Shown piece by piece: positions 26,535 to 34,028 of a stretch of 64,000 nucleotides of DNA. The position numbers and the translations under genes are program-made. Numbering within the stretch: the stretch's first letter is position 1; every line of letters starts with the position of its first letter. The DNA is from a virus. The stretch is taken from the IMG/VR virus record IMGVR_UViG_3300032516_000007, positions 1 to 64,000 of that record. One strand, given 5' to 3'. The notes under the pieces are model-generated. The model was not told the origin of the DNA. It saw nothing but the letters and a program-made list of their open reading frames with translations, and did no database searches.

Positions 26535-26876
26535 ATGAAGATCGTTTATATTGCAGGTCCATACCGCGGTGAAACTCCATGGGATGTGGAGTGCAACGTT
26601 CGTCATGCTGAAGAGCTGGCGTTGCGTGTTGCTAAAGCAGGAGCAATCCCGCTTTGCCCTCACACGATGTTCCGTTTCTTCAACAAGCAATGTGATGATC
26701 CATTCTGGCTAAATGGAACGTTGGAGTTACTACGTCGTTGTGATGCAATCATTATGACTGATGATTGGATTCAATCTGAGGGTGCGGTCGGAGAATATGA
26801 TGAGGCTAAGAAGTTGGGCATGCCTACTTTCATAGAGATTGGTGATCTCAAGATATGGCTTCATCAATGTACATAG
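26535..26876 (+). CDS. DUF4406 nucleoside 2-deoxyribosyltransferase-like protein
   Basis: 113 residues. IYIAGPYRG-type start (YIAGPYRGETPW), CPHTMF, CDAIIMTDDWIQSEGAVGEYDEA and GMPTF match DUF4406, a compact relative of nucleoside deoxyribosyltransferases. The serine-x-glycine and GEYDEA segments are where substrate and catalytic residues lie in the wider family. Likely nucleotide salvage or base exchange, beside the kinase. Confidence 0.82.
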   Translation: MKIVYIAGPYRGETPWDVECNVRHAEELALRVAKAGAIPLCPHTMFRFFNKQCDDPFWLNGTLELLRRCDAIIMTDDWIQSEGAVGEYDEAKKLGMPTFIEIGDLKIWLHQCT

Positions 26877-27361
26877 TGAACACAGATTGTAGTATAGAAC
26901 CTGTTAACCCAGGTGGCATTCTTGCTTGGGCTTTCATTGTCAAGAGACCAGGCAAGGGCATCGTTTACCAGGCAGCCTCTATCTCAATTCGGGGAGGATT
27001 ACTGGCAACCAACAACGTGGGTGAATACCAAGCGGTGGTCGCTGCAATGCTCTGGCTCATTGGACTGCCAGAGCATGAGCGAGAGCCTGTGATCTTGCAG
27101 TCAGATTCTCAGCTTATTGTTAATCAGGTCAATGGGCAGTGGCAGTGCAATGACCTCAAGCTTGTTCCTCTGAGGGACATGGTTCTAGAGGCACGAGATC
27201 AATACTCCAAGTCAATCACCTTCAAGTGGATTCCAAGAGCCAAGAACACTGAGGTAGATAACCTATCTCGCAGCGTCTACGATCAAGATGAACTGGCTCG
27301 CATGCGTGAGGGACTTTGCTCTCCAAAGACGACCTTTGGAGATGACGATCTTCCATTTTGA
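26855..27361 (+). CDS. Ribonuclease HI-like protein
   Basis: 168 residues. Catalytic set D11 (NTDCSI), E58 (NNVGEYQAV), D85 (LQSDSQLIVNQVNG) and D136 (NTEVDNLSR) is complete. Lacks the eukaryotic hybrid-binding domain. It should remove RNA from RNA-DNA hybrids, for example primers during phage replication. Overlaps the preceding gene by 22 bases. Confidence 0.9.
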   Translation: MASSMYIVNTDCSIEPVNPGGILAWAFIVKRPGKGIVYQAASISIRGGLLATNNVGEYQAVVAAMLWLIGLPEHEREPVILQSDSQLIVNQVNGQWQCNDLKLVPLRDMVLEARDQYSKSITFKWIPRAKNTEVDNLSRSVYDQDELARMREGLCSPKTTFGDDDLPF

Positions 27362-27375
27362 AAAGGAGAAAAGGA

Positions 27376-27573
27376 ATGTCAGAGGATACGAAGTGTGGCC
27401 ATTCGGATTTGGAAGTTGATACGGATGGTGAGGGCATTGTGCAGATCCATTGTCACCAGTGTGGGGCAACAGGATCTCTTACGGCTGATATGATCTTCAG
27501 TTTGGGTGGGGATAGTGAGGATGATGAAGAAGATGGAGAAGACAGCAGTGACCAGGAAGAAACCAGAGCCTAG
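27376..27573 (+). CDS. Small zinc-finger protein with acidic tail
   Basis: 65 residues from ATG 27376, which has AAAAGGAG upstream; an in-frame TTG at 27358 is rejected. Cysteines at KCGH and HCHQCGATG form a possible zinc site, and the last 20 residues are Asp/Glu. Function unknown. Confidence 0.6.
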   Translation: MSEDTKCGHSDLEVDTDGEGIVQIHCHQCGATGSLTADMIFSLGGDSEDDEEDGEDSSDQEETRA

Positions 27574-27823
27574 AGCTATTGATCTGATATTCATGCCAGA
27601 TGAGGCCAAGGTGCAGGAGGCTCTACGACTGCACGACAGTTGCTCAATCTGCAAAGGAGCAGGTGGCAATACTTGCTACGACCCTGAGTGTGAGTGTGGG
27701 GGGTGCGGCTTCACAGTCTTTGACTCAGCACACGCTGAGGACATTCCTCGAGTACGCCATAACGAGAAAGGCACCCTGGTTGGGGTGCTTGCTTCGCCAT
27801 GGAACATCTACAAGAGAGGATGA
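27521..27823 (+). CDS. Cysteine-rich protein
   Basis: About 100 residues; the start is uncertain (ATG 27521 or 27524, or GTG 27548 with GGAG upstream). Six or more cysteines in CSICKGAGGNTCYDPECECGGCGF form one or two zinc sites. Its first 50 bases overlap the end of the previous gene. Confidence 0.55.
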   Translation: MMKKMEKTAVTRKKPEPRAIDLIFMPDEAKVQEALRLHDSCSICKGAGGNTCYDPECECGGCGFTVFDSAHAEDIPRVRHNEKGTLVGVLASPWNIYKRG

Positions 27824-28515
27824 GAGCAATGCGAGACAAGACAGAGGTGGTGTGCATTCTAGATCGGTCGGGCTCCATGGAGAACATCCCATGGAGTTTC
27901 ACCATTGGGGGTTACAACAGCTTCCTTGAGCAGCAGAAGCGGGAGCCAGGCGAGGCCAATCTCACGGTGGTGATGTTTGACACTGAGTACGAGATCAGGT
28001 ACTCAGGGGACATTCGTCGTGCCTCACTGATGGACAAGAGTACCTATGTTCCTCGAGGTGGAACAGCTCTCCTGGATGCAATGGGTCGCACCATTGATGA
28101 AGTGGGGCGCAGATTGGCGTCAACACCTGAACATGAGAGAGCCAACAAGATCATCGTGGTGATTGTCACAGATGGCGAGGAGAATTCAAGCAAGGAGTAC
28201 AACAAGGATCGAATCTTCAACATGATCACCCACCAACGTACCAAATACAACTGGGAGTTTATCTTCCTTGCTGCCAATCAGGATGCAATTGCTGAGGCAA
28301 CCAAGTACGGTATTGCTCCTCAATTGGCGATCAACTTTGTGGCCAATGCCATGGGTGCTCAGGCCAGCTATGCGGTGGCCAGTAGCCACATTTCCCACTA
28401 CAGACACAGAGGGATTGTAGATCAGAATCTCTGCAACGTAGATGTGGATGCCAACGGTGCAATTATCAATCGCGTTGTTGGCAGCTCAACATCAGGTAAG
28501 CCTGACGGGAACTGA
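27820..28515 (+). CDS. VWA-domain protein
   Basis: 231 residues from the ATG in an ATGA junction; ATG 27829 is an alternative. Complete MIDAS: D15-x-S17-x-S19 (LDRSGSM), the Thr in PRGGTALLDAMG, and VTDGEENSS. No membrane segment is visible. VWA proteins of this short type usually mediate metal-dependent protein contacts. The second VWA gene of the window, unrelated in length and context to the CobT-like one. Confidence 0.85.
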   Translation: MRAMRDKTEVVCILDRSGSMENIPWSFTIGGYNSFLEQQKREPGEANLTVVMFDTEYEIRYSGDIRRASLMDKSTYVPRGGTALLDAMGRTIDEVGRRLASTPEHERANKIIVVIVTDGEENSSKEYNKDRIFNMITHQRTKYNWEFIFLAANQDAIAEATKYGIAPQLAINFVANAMGAQASYAVASSHISHYRHRGIVDQNLCNVDVDANGAIINRVVGSSTSGKPDGN

Positions 28516-28736
28516 TGATCATTGCCAACAAATACGAGGTGCCTGACAAGTGTCCTGAGAGCTGCCCTGACTTTGGCAAGCCCTTCGACATGTGCTCACC
28601 ATGCTTCAGGTGTCCGATCTTGAATTGCTCACCTGTGTTTGATGAGGATGGAAACAACATGACACCGTTGGCACCTGAAGACTTCTGTGAAGATTTAGCT
28701 CAGGAGTGGTTTGAGTTCTTCAAAGAGTTGAAATGA
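28515..28736 (+). CDS. Cysteine-rich small protein
   Basis: 73 residues starting at an ATG that overlaps the previous stop. Seven cysteines in the first 40 residues (CPESC, MCSPCFRC, NC) suggest two zinc sites or an iron-sulfur-like cluster. Acidic C-terminal helix. Four-base overlap with the next gene. Confidence 0.65.
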   Translation: MIIANKYEVPDKCPESCPDFGKPFDMCSPCFRCPILNCSPVFDEDGNNMTPLAPEDFCEDLAQEWFEFFKELK

Positions 28737-28978
28737 TCATGTCTCGGGCTAATGGTAAAGGAAAAGGATACAGACCTCTGGTTTCTGGAGCAGAGCACAA
28801 GTTTCGAGCCAAGCTCGAGAAGGCAGCCAGGGAAATACGTGCTGAAGCAAGTGGTCATACATGTGGTGAATGTTTTCACTTCTGCGGTTCGTTCTGTGTG
28901 AGACCAGCTCTTGGTGAGGAGCACGTTGAGATCCATACCCCCAATGCAGTGGCATGCAACAGGTTCGAGCCCAAGTAA
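28733..28978 (+). CDS. Cysteine-containing small protein
   Basis: 81 residues. Basic first half; then HTCGECFHFCGSFCVRPALG and ACNRFEPK, a spacing resembling short phage zinc-binding proteins of the CGxCxxF type. Function unknown. Confidence 0.65.
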   Translation: MIMSRANGKGKGYRPLVSGAEHKFRAKLEKAAREIRAEASGHTCGECFHFCGSFCVRPALGEEHVEIHTPNAVACNRFEPK

Positions 28979-28980
28979 CC

Positions 28981-29046
28981 ATGAGTGGTTGCACAAATCC
29001 TCCCCCCAATGCTAAGGTTACACCTGAGACATACTTGAGAGGGTAA
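28981..29046 (+). CDS. Possible micro-ORF
   Basis: 21 codons (MSGCTNPPPNAKVTPETYLRG) filling the gap between two genes with no room for anything else. No clear ribosome site. Coding status is doubtful. Confidence 0.25.
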   Translation: MSGCTNPPPNAKVTPETYLRG

Positions 29047-29049
29047 CCC

Positions 29050-29718
29050 ATGGCACGTACACCAGTTCAGAAGCCAAGTGGTTCTGCTGCTATAGCTGTG
29101 GCGGCCCCAGCCGCCACAAAGAGTATCGGCAAGCCTAGAACCAAGAAACCAGTGAAGGGTTCGCAGAATGAAATGGAAGACCGGCGCAAGCATGTGGTGC
29201 GGCTTCGCATGCGAGGGCTGGGTTACCGCTCAATTGGCAAGATCTTGGGCATTGGTTTCATGACCGTGAAGCGGGACCTTGAGGCAATCAGAGCTGCAAA
29301 CCAAAAGAGGGTTACGCAATTCGAACATGAGCAAACTATCGGTGAGTCTCTCTCAGTTTTCGAAGAAGTGGAGTTGAAGTCCTGGGAGCAATTTGATGCA
29401 ATGCCCCTCGGTTCACAGCATGGTGCAAAGTATCTTGAGCAGATTCAGGATGCACGCAACAATCAGATCAAGTTGCTCACAGATGTTGGCCTCATACGCA
29501 AGGAGCCTGCAAAGGTTGACCTGAGGGTGAGCACAGCAGCAATCTCCCATTGGACAATCGAGGCTCAAGACCTCGTAGCCATGGCAATCATCAAAGCCAA
29601 GCTTTCACCCCCGAGAGAACCAAGACCAGATAGGATCATTGAAGCTCATGCCGAATCAGAACCAACAGAGCCAGCTACCGCTGGTCAGCTCAACAAGGCT
29701 GTTGCCATGGGTCAGTGA
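29050..29718 (+). CDS. HTH protein, small-terminase-like
   Basis: 222 residues. An Ala/Pro/Lys N-terminus (ARTPVQKPSG, again an RTPV motif) precedes an HTH (VVRLRMRGLGYRSIGKILGIGFMTVKRDLEAIR). A helical middle (FEEVELKSWEQFDAMPLGSQHGAKYLEQIQDARNN) follows, a layout typical of phage small terminase subunits and related DNA-binding proteins. It lies 3.7 kb downstream of the large terminase. GAGAGGG is eight bases before the ATG. Confidence 0.55.
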   Translation: MARTPVQKPSGSAAIAVAAPAATKSIGKPRTKKPVKGSQNEMEDRRKHVVRLRMRGLGYRSIGKILGIGFMTVKRDLEAIRAANQKRVTQFEHEQTIGESLSVFEEVELKSWEQFDAMPLGSQHGAKYLEQIQDARNNQIKLLTDVGLIRKEPAKVDLRVSTAAISHWTIEAQDLVAMAIIKAKLSPPREPRPDRIIEAHAESEPTEPATAGQLNKAVAMGQ

Positions 29719-30202
29719 TCTGGTTACAGAGCTGAAGCTCGATACCTTTGGCCTGGTGGACATACAGGTATCCGAGTCAGCCCCAACATCAGTGACCTAC
29801 ATGGGAAGTCATGAGCCTGTGCATCAGGTTTGTGGGTTCCGACAGCGCATTGTGTTGACTGTGATCTGTGCTTCATGGCACCTGAATCCAGGAAGCAAAG
29901 CACCCATTGGTTCTTTGACTCATTGGCTACATACGATGGTTCTCGTGCGTAACAGCGCACGGATGGGCATGACAGTGATACTTCCAGATCAGTCACAATG
30001 GGCTGTGCAGAGCTATGATATCACCATGGATTCAACTCAAATCCCACGCATACATCTTGAACTTGTGGGATTGCGAATACCTAAGATCAAAGATATCGAT
30101 AAGTGGATGCCAACTAAGATTCAATTAGATAAGCATCAGCAACAAACAGTAGGTGAGTCCAAGAAGAAGATTGGACGCAAGGATGCCTTCTGGAGGAAAT
30201 GA
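29702..30202 (+). CDS. Hypothetical protein
   Basis: About 166 residues; the start is uncertain. TTG 29702 keeps the overlap with the previous gene short; ATG 29648 gives a longer overlap. Beta-rich and serine/threonine-rich (GLVDIQVSESAPTSVTYMG; MTVILPDQSQWAVQSYDITM), with a basic end. No family recognised. Confidence 0.5.
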   Translation: MPWVSDLVTELKLDTFGLVDIQVSESAPTSVTYMGSHEPVHQVCGFRQRIVLTVICASWHLNPGSKAPIGSLTHWLHTMVLVRNSARMGMTVILPDQSQWAVQSYDITMDSTQIPRIHLELVGLRIPKIKDIDKWMPTKIQLDKHQQQTVGESKKKIGRKDAFWRK

Positions 30203-30205
30203 ATC

Positions 30206-30385
30206 ATGATCAAGATTGAAACAGAGATGATGGAGTTGAGTTTCAACAAACCAAAGAATGCAGAGACCATACAAAGCAAGGTGCAAAATAGAGCTAAGGA
30301 TGGGTGGACTCTACGCTCTGCATTCGAGGGTTCTGATGCTTGCATATACATGATCTTCGCAAAGAAGGTCAAAGCTACTAAGTAG
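30206..30385 (+). CDS. Small DUF4177-like protein
   Basis: 59 residues (starts MIKIETEMMEL, ends IYMIFAKKVKATK). GGAGGAA lies before the ATG. The layout of a strand, a helix ending in DGWTLRSAF, and a final strand resembles the small DUF4177 fold. Good codon use supports it as real although very short. Confidence 0.55.
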   Translation: MIKIETEMMELSFNKPKNAETIQSKVQNRAKDGWTLRSAFEGSDACIYMIFAKKVKATK

Positions 30386-30399
30386 GGTTCATACATACA

Positions 30400-30876
30400 A
30401 TGCCTGTACTCAAATCAGATTGCATTAGCAAAGGAGACACCATAAAGGTGTTAGGGGGAACAGCTTTTGCTGGTCAGTCAGGCATTGCTATGGAGGACAA
30501 TTTTGGTCGCCACGGAATGGTCTCGGTTCAATTCGAAGGATACCCCAATCCAAGGCGCATTGATGCCAACCGCTTGAAGGTGACCAGACACGATCCAAAC
30601 TCTCCACAGGTAGTGTCGAGGCATGTGCCCCCTACATACATTGGTCCTGTGGGAAAGCCTCCTCTTGGGAAGGTGCCTGCACACATCAACGAAGTAAGGA
30701 AGATCATCAGGGGCATCAAGACTAGCAAGGACAAAGCAATAGCCACAAGGCAAACTCTCGTGCAAAGCTTCCCAACACAAGAAGATCGGGACCAAGAGGA
30801 AGCCCTCATACATACAAGAGCCCATCGCTTCACTGAGCTTCGCAGGGCAAGGCTCACAGTCGCTTACTGGAAATGA
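30400..30876 (+). CDS. Hypothetical protein with barrel-like N-terminus
   Basis: 158 residues. The N-terminal half (GDTIKVLGGTAFAGQSGIAMEDNFGRHGMVSVQFEG) is a KOW-like barrel; the end is basic and helical. The ATG follows CATACATACA directly and has no good ribosome site, an arrangement seen again near 30979. Confidence 0.6.
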   Translation: MPVLKSDCISKGDTIKVLGGTAFAGQSGIAMEDNFGRHGMVSVQFEGYPNPRRIDANRLKVTRHDPNSPQVVSRHVPPTYIGPVGKPPLGKVPAHINEVRKIIRGIKTSKDKAIATRQTLVQSFPTQEDRDQEEALIHTRAHRFTELRRARLTVAYWK

Positions 30877-30907
30877 GCATGGTCACTCATCCCAGTGACC
30901 ATGCTCA
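30874..30907 (+). terminator. Perfect 14-bp hairpin after the 30400 gene
   Basis: TGAGCATGGTCACT pairs exactly with AGTGACCATGCTCA around a six-base loop; the stop codon forms part of the stem. No T-run follows, so it may act as a weak terminator, a processing site or a protein-binding site. A second 7-bp hairpin follows at 30930-30949. Confidence 0.6.
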
Positions 30908-30913
30908 TACTCT

Positions 30914-30927
30914 TGATTCTAGAACCA
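30914..30927. repeat. TGATTCTAGAACCA near-palindrome
   Basis: Copy of the recurring TTCTAGAA element, here extended to a near-perfect 20-bp palindrome (TCTTGATTCTAGAACCAAGA) between two hairpins. Confidence 0.8.
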
Positions 30928-30978
30928 AGAGCTATCGCCTAGGATAGCTTCACTAACCACTAGGAGCCGGGACCATAC

Positions 30979-31530
30979 ATGCTTGTAATCAAATCGCTTT
31001 TGGAGCCCATACCTGAACAGATGAGCGACCATGTTGCCCCGGTCTACTGGGATGGCAAAGCCTGGGGCAAGGGGCTCGAGTGGGCAGCCACATACACAAG
31101 CCTAGATGATCTTCCAATAAAGATAGGATCATCTTTATTGGACCGCAATAGCAACCCGCTTTGCTACCGCATACAAGGGAAGGAAGCAATGGGGGAAGCA
31201 ATTGCTTTGGTCGAGATTATCAGGACCAAGGAGGAGCTTCCGGCTAACCTACCCTGCTACTACATACATGCTGATCTTCACATTGCTACGCAATTAGAGA
31301 AGATCCAAATCCTTACCCTGGTCAACCAAGCTTTGAATGCCGTTATCTGTCCTGCTATGGAAGTCTTGAGCCTACATGTAGATGTGATCCCAGATAACAG
31401 AGCAAGAGTGAAGCCAAGATCATTGCAAGCTAGCTCAATTACAAGAACCCCCTTGATTCTAGAACCAAGAACCATGACCGACGTTATCGACCAAGCTAAG
31501 GACCCTACCCTACCCAAGAAGCCTAAGTGA
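30979..31530 (+). CDS. Hypothetical protein
   Basis: 183 residues, alpha/beta pattern (MLVIKSLLEPIPEQMSDHV; KEAMGEAIALVEIIRTKEEL; LEKIQILTLVNQALNAVI). No known domain. The DNA is peppered with ACATACA motifs and one TTCTAGAA element near the end, as in the non-coding region that follows. It is the last gene before the 1.4 kb gap. Confidence 0.55.
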   Translation: MLVIKSLLEPIPEQMSDHVAPVYWDGKAWGKGLEWAATYTSLDDLPIKIGSSLLDRNSNPLCYRIQGKEAMGEAIALVEIIRTKEELPANLPCYYIHADLHIATQLEKIQILTLVNQALNAVICPAMEVLSLHVDVIPDNRARVKPRSLQASSITRTPLILEPRTMTDVIDQAKDPTLPKKPK

Positions 31531-31887
31531 TCTTTAATATCTAAGAAGATCATCAAAGCAGCTCCCCAACCCCTCATACATACAAGCCCAAGCTAAGGAC
31601 CCTACCCTGCCCCTCATACATACATACAAGCCCTGCTCTCGCCAGGCCCTACCCTGCCCTGGGGATGCTTCTTGGAGCCCTCTGGCTTCGCTATGCTTCG
31701 GGCTCATACATACACATACATCAAGGATAATCGATCTTCAATTCCATTGCCTAAGCCCTTGGGATCACTCTTTCCCCTAGCTTCGCTACAATCAAGATGA
31801 TTGGGTATCAATGAGCCAATGAATGATCTTGCCTCTCATGATCATTTCTATCTATCTGAATATATAAACCTTTCACTCATTATATCC

Positions 31888-31901
31888 TGATTCTAGAATC
31901 A
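31888..31901. repeat. TGATTCTAGAATCA palindrome
   Basis: Perfect copy of the recurring element, inside the AT-rich part of the non-coding region. Confidence 0.85.
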
Positions 31902-31953
31902 CATCACTCTTGAATTATCTAAGTGATCTTAGCATGTTGAATCGTTGTAACCG

Positions 31954-31967
31954 TGATTCTAGAACCA
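31954..31967. repeat. TGATTCTAGAACCA near-palindrome
   Basis: Second copy 66 bases after the previous one, flanking the AT-rich segment on its right side. Confidence 0.85.
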
Positions 31968-32147
31968 TGAGTGATCCCGAGTATCCTACCCTACCCTAGA
32001 CTGGGGTAACCATGGGGTAATCCAGCCATTCAATCCAAAGCTAAAGCCACTCATACATACACATACATACATGAGAGAAAAACCCTACCCTACCCTGGGC
32101 TACCCCACCCTAGGGTATCTCCCTCGGCAAAAGAAAAGATCAATGCT

Positions 32148-32181
32148 CATACATACATACATACATACATACATACATACA
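32148..32181. repeat. (CATA)8.5 microsatellite
   Basis: 34 bases of uninterrupted CATA tetranucleotide repeat. Shorter versions of the same repeat occur at about 31,575, 31,612, 31,700 and 32,049. Confidence 0.95.
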
Positions 32182-32837
32182 ATCAAGATGGGAATGACAA
32201 AGGGGTAGGGTAGCCAAGGGCAGGGATGGCTTGCTTTGCTTTGCTTTGGTTGCTTTGCTTTGGTTGCTTTGTTTTGGGCCTGTGGTCATGAGAGATGAGA
32301 GTCTAGAGTCAAGGTCGAGAGGATAGGGATAGGGGGGATGATTGATAGGCCCTGTGATGATTGATGTCCTGTGGGGAGATGGATAGAGAGGGTGGATGGT
32401 AGAGGGAATGACAGGGTAGGGCCTAGACCCTAGAATCAAGCTCCCTAGGAGCCCCCAGCCCTTGCCTAGGCCCTGCCCTATAGGGACAAGGACTAGACTC
32501 AACCTAGTGAAGATGGGGCTCACCACAGAGCAGCCTACCTTGACCACAGAGCAGCCAGCGAGAGCCCCCCTTGAACAAGCAGGTAGACGACCGTGGGACC
32601 CCTTAGGAATAGGACTTCCCTAGGGCTTATGGATTTTATACTAGCCAAAGAGAAACCTAGTGAAGATGGGGGCCACCCCCTTGAAGATGGGGAGGGGTAA
32701 AATGGAGATGGGACCCCTTTAGGATTGGCGGGGGAGGAATGATAAAGGAGAGCACATGGAGGCCATCCTTTAGGACCACCAGGGGTAGTGGTCAAGAGAT
32801 CCTAAGACCACAAGCTCTGATGCTAGAACCAAGAGCA

Positions 32838-32921
32838 GGGCAAGATTGAGCATGCTGGGGTGGTATCAAGGCATGCTGGGGGCAAGATTGAGGATGCTGG
32901 GGGCAAGATTGAGGATGCTGG
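32838..32921. repeat. 21-bp tandem repeat, four units
   Basis: Units start at 32838, 32859, 32880 and 32901. Units 3 and 4 are identical, unit 1 differs by one base, and unit 2 is diverged but ends in the same GCATGCTGG-like segment. Each unit contains CAAGATTGAG and ATGCTGG. It resembles an iteron array. Confidence 0.85.
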
Positions 32922-32980
32922 GGTGAAGCTATGATAGGGTAGAGGGGCTTTGGGTTAGAACATTGAGGAGAGGGAAGCCA

Positions 32981-33178
32981 GTGAAGAAGACACGAATACA
33001 GAAGATCAAGGAGAGCGCACCGGCTGAGGCTGTTGAGCACATCACGTGCTCCTATTGTGGGGCACCGATGGCTCCGGACGATCCAAGGCTGACCTGCCCT
33101 GAGTGTGGCAGGGACGGCTGCGCTGAGTGCATTCCGGCTGAATGTGGCTGCATCTGCCCTGAGTGTGAGGGGGCCTGA
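32981..33178 (+). CDS. Cysteine-rich zinc-finger protein
   Basis: 65 residues from GTG 32981, which has GGAGAGGG eight bases upstream. Ten cysteines (CSYCGAP, CPECGRDGCAEC, CGCICPEC) suggest a double-zinc RING- or treble-clef-like fold. A basic N-terminus (KKTRIQKIKE) precedes it. Confidence 0.65.
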   Translation: MKKTRIQKIKESAPAEAVEHITCSYCGAPMAPDDPRLTCPECGRDGCAECIPAECGCICPECEGA

Positions 33179-33193
33179 CGGAGGGAAGCGATC

Positions 33194-33415
33194 ATGATTC
33201 CAGTGAATCGAAGTAGCGACCGGCCAATCAAGCCCGTGAGGGGCGAGCGAGCCAGCCTGCTGCTGTCCACGGCTGCGGGGATGAGGGGTTGGTTCTACGC
33301 CTGGCAGATCCAGGCCGAGGTTGGTGAAGCGATCTGGTTGTCCCAGCTTCCTGGTTCACCTCTTGATGGGAAAAGAGAGTGGAGCAAGATTTTCTGTTTC
33401 AAGTGGGTCGGATGA
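33194..33415 (+). CDS. Hypothetical small protein
   Basis: 73 residues with GGAGGGAAG upstream of the ATG. Basic N-terminus and Trp-rich second half (GWFYAWQIQAEVGEAIWL). No motif. Confidence 0.55.
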   Translation: MIPVNRSSDRPIKPVRGERASLLLSTAAGMRGWFYAWQIQAEVGEAIWLSQLPGSPLDGKREWSKIFCFKWVG

Positions 33416-33588
33416 GGAGAATTGGACCCCATTTAAGGGCGTGAGGGGTAGGGGCTGAGGCAGCCATTTTCAGCCCAAAATGGGCGGGAGGATAGGGGGG
33501 AGGGACTGGGGATTGAAGGGATCGGTATTGATGGTCTCTGTTCTGATAACTGTTCTGGAAAGTGGGATGGATTCAACAGGTGCGTGAG
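33416..33588. other. Short intergenic gap
   Basis: 173 bases with no gene. It holds an imperfect inverted repeat (GCCATTTT / AAAATGGGC) near 33,465-33,490 and G-rich runs. No T-run follows the repeat. Confidence 0.4.
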
Positions 33589-33592
33589 ATGA
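33573..33592. repeat. 20-bp direct repeat, copy 1
   Basis: TCAACAGGTGCGTGAGATGA, identical to 33789-33808; each copy ends on an ATG. Here the ATG starts the next gene. Confidence 0.85.
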
Positions 33593-33780
33593 AGAGCAGG
33601 CACAATCCAGACAAGCCTCCCAACAGCTCCCAGATGTACGGGTCTGGGGAATGGTCCTGTCGGTACTTCGACGGTGAGTGCTGTGAGATGCTGATGGTAC
33701 ACAAAAGATATTTGACAAGTTGCAAGGGCATTTACTTCAACTGTCAGAAGCAGATGATACGTCATGTCAGAGACAAGTAA
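33589..33780 (+). CDS. Cysteine-rich small protein
   Basis: 63 residues from the ATG at the end of the 20-bp repeat; an in-frame ATG at 33562 is upstream. Five cysteines (SCRYFDGECCEML, SCKGIYFNCQ) suggest a small metal site. Basic C-terminus. Confidence 0.5.
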   Translation: MKSRHNPDKPPNSSQMYGSGEWSCRYFDGECCEMLMVHKRYLTSCKGIYFNCQKQMIRHVRDK

Positions 33781-33788
33781 CAAGTCAA

Positions 33789-33808
33789 TCAACAGGTGCG
33801 TGAGATGA
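33789..33808. repeat. 20-bp direct repeat, copy 2
   Basis: Exact copy of 33573-33592. The ATG it ends on opens a frame that overlaps the next gene and is not convincing as a gene of its own. Confidence 0.85.
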
Positions 33809-33857
33809 GCAGCGTCAACGATGAGATGGCCAGGCGGCGTCAAGAAGAGGTAAGTTT

Positions 33858-34028
33858 GTGGTGCGGAAGTGGCGTGTGTCTGGGTTGGGCTCCATTGAGG
33901 CGGTTGTTGGTCCCTTTGCTGTGGTGGATACCCTCAAACAGGCGCGGGCATCTCTTGCCTCATTTCACTTGGTGAGGATGGGTGCGACCCCTGGTGATGA
34001 TCCTGTGATCAAGGAGGTGTGGTTGTGA
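33858..34028 (+). CDS. Hypothetical small protein
   Basis: 56 residues from GTG 33858 (or GTG 33861), with AAGAGGTAAG upstream. Sequence begins VVRKWRVSGLGSIEAVVG and ends PVIKEVWL, a plausible beta-alpha-beta mini-domain with normal codon use. It overlaps the next start by GTGA. Confidence 0.5.
   Translation: MVRKWRVSGLGSIEAVVGPFAVVDTLKQARASLASFHLVRMGATPGDDPVIKEVWL

Larger units (their letters stand above)
31531..32980. other. Large non-coding repeat-rich region
   Basis: About 1.45 kb without a convincing gene on either strand; reverse-strand frames here translate repeats. Left part: CTCATACATACA arrays and CCCTACCCTG runs. Middle: an AT-rich stretch (about 31,840-31,950) with two TTCTAGAA palindromes. 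Then a (CATA)8.5 array. Right part: GGGTAGGG and GGGGAGG runs, TTTGC repeats (about 32,230-32,275) and a 21-bp tandem repeat. The C-rich to G-rich switch on one strand and the AT-rich centre suggest a replication origin or packaging region, but no function is shown. Confidence 0.75.

Noticed and set aside
32140-32547. 135-codon reverse-strand frame
   Set aside because: Its end encodes only YVCM repeats from the CATA array, so it is a repeat artefact.
33805-33974. Short frame from the ATG of the second 20-bp repeat
   Set aside because: Loses coding character after about 15 codons and overlaps the better supported frame at 33858.
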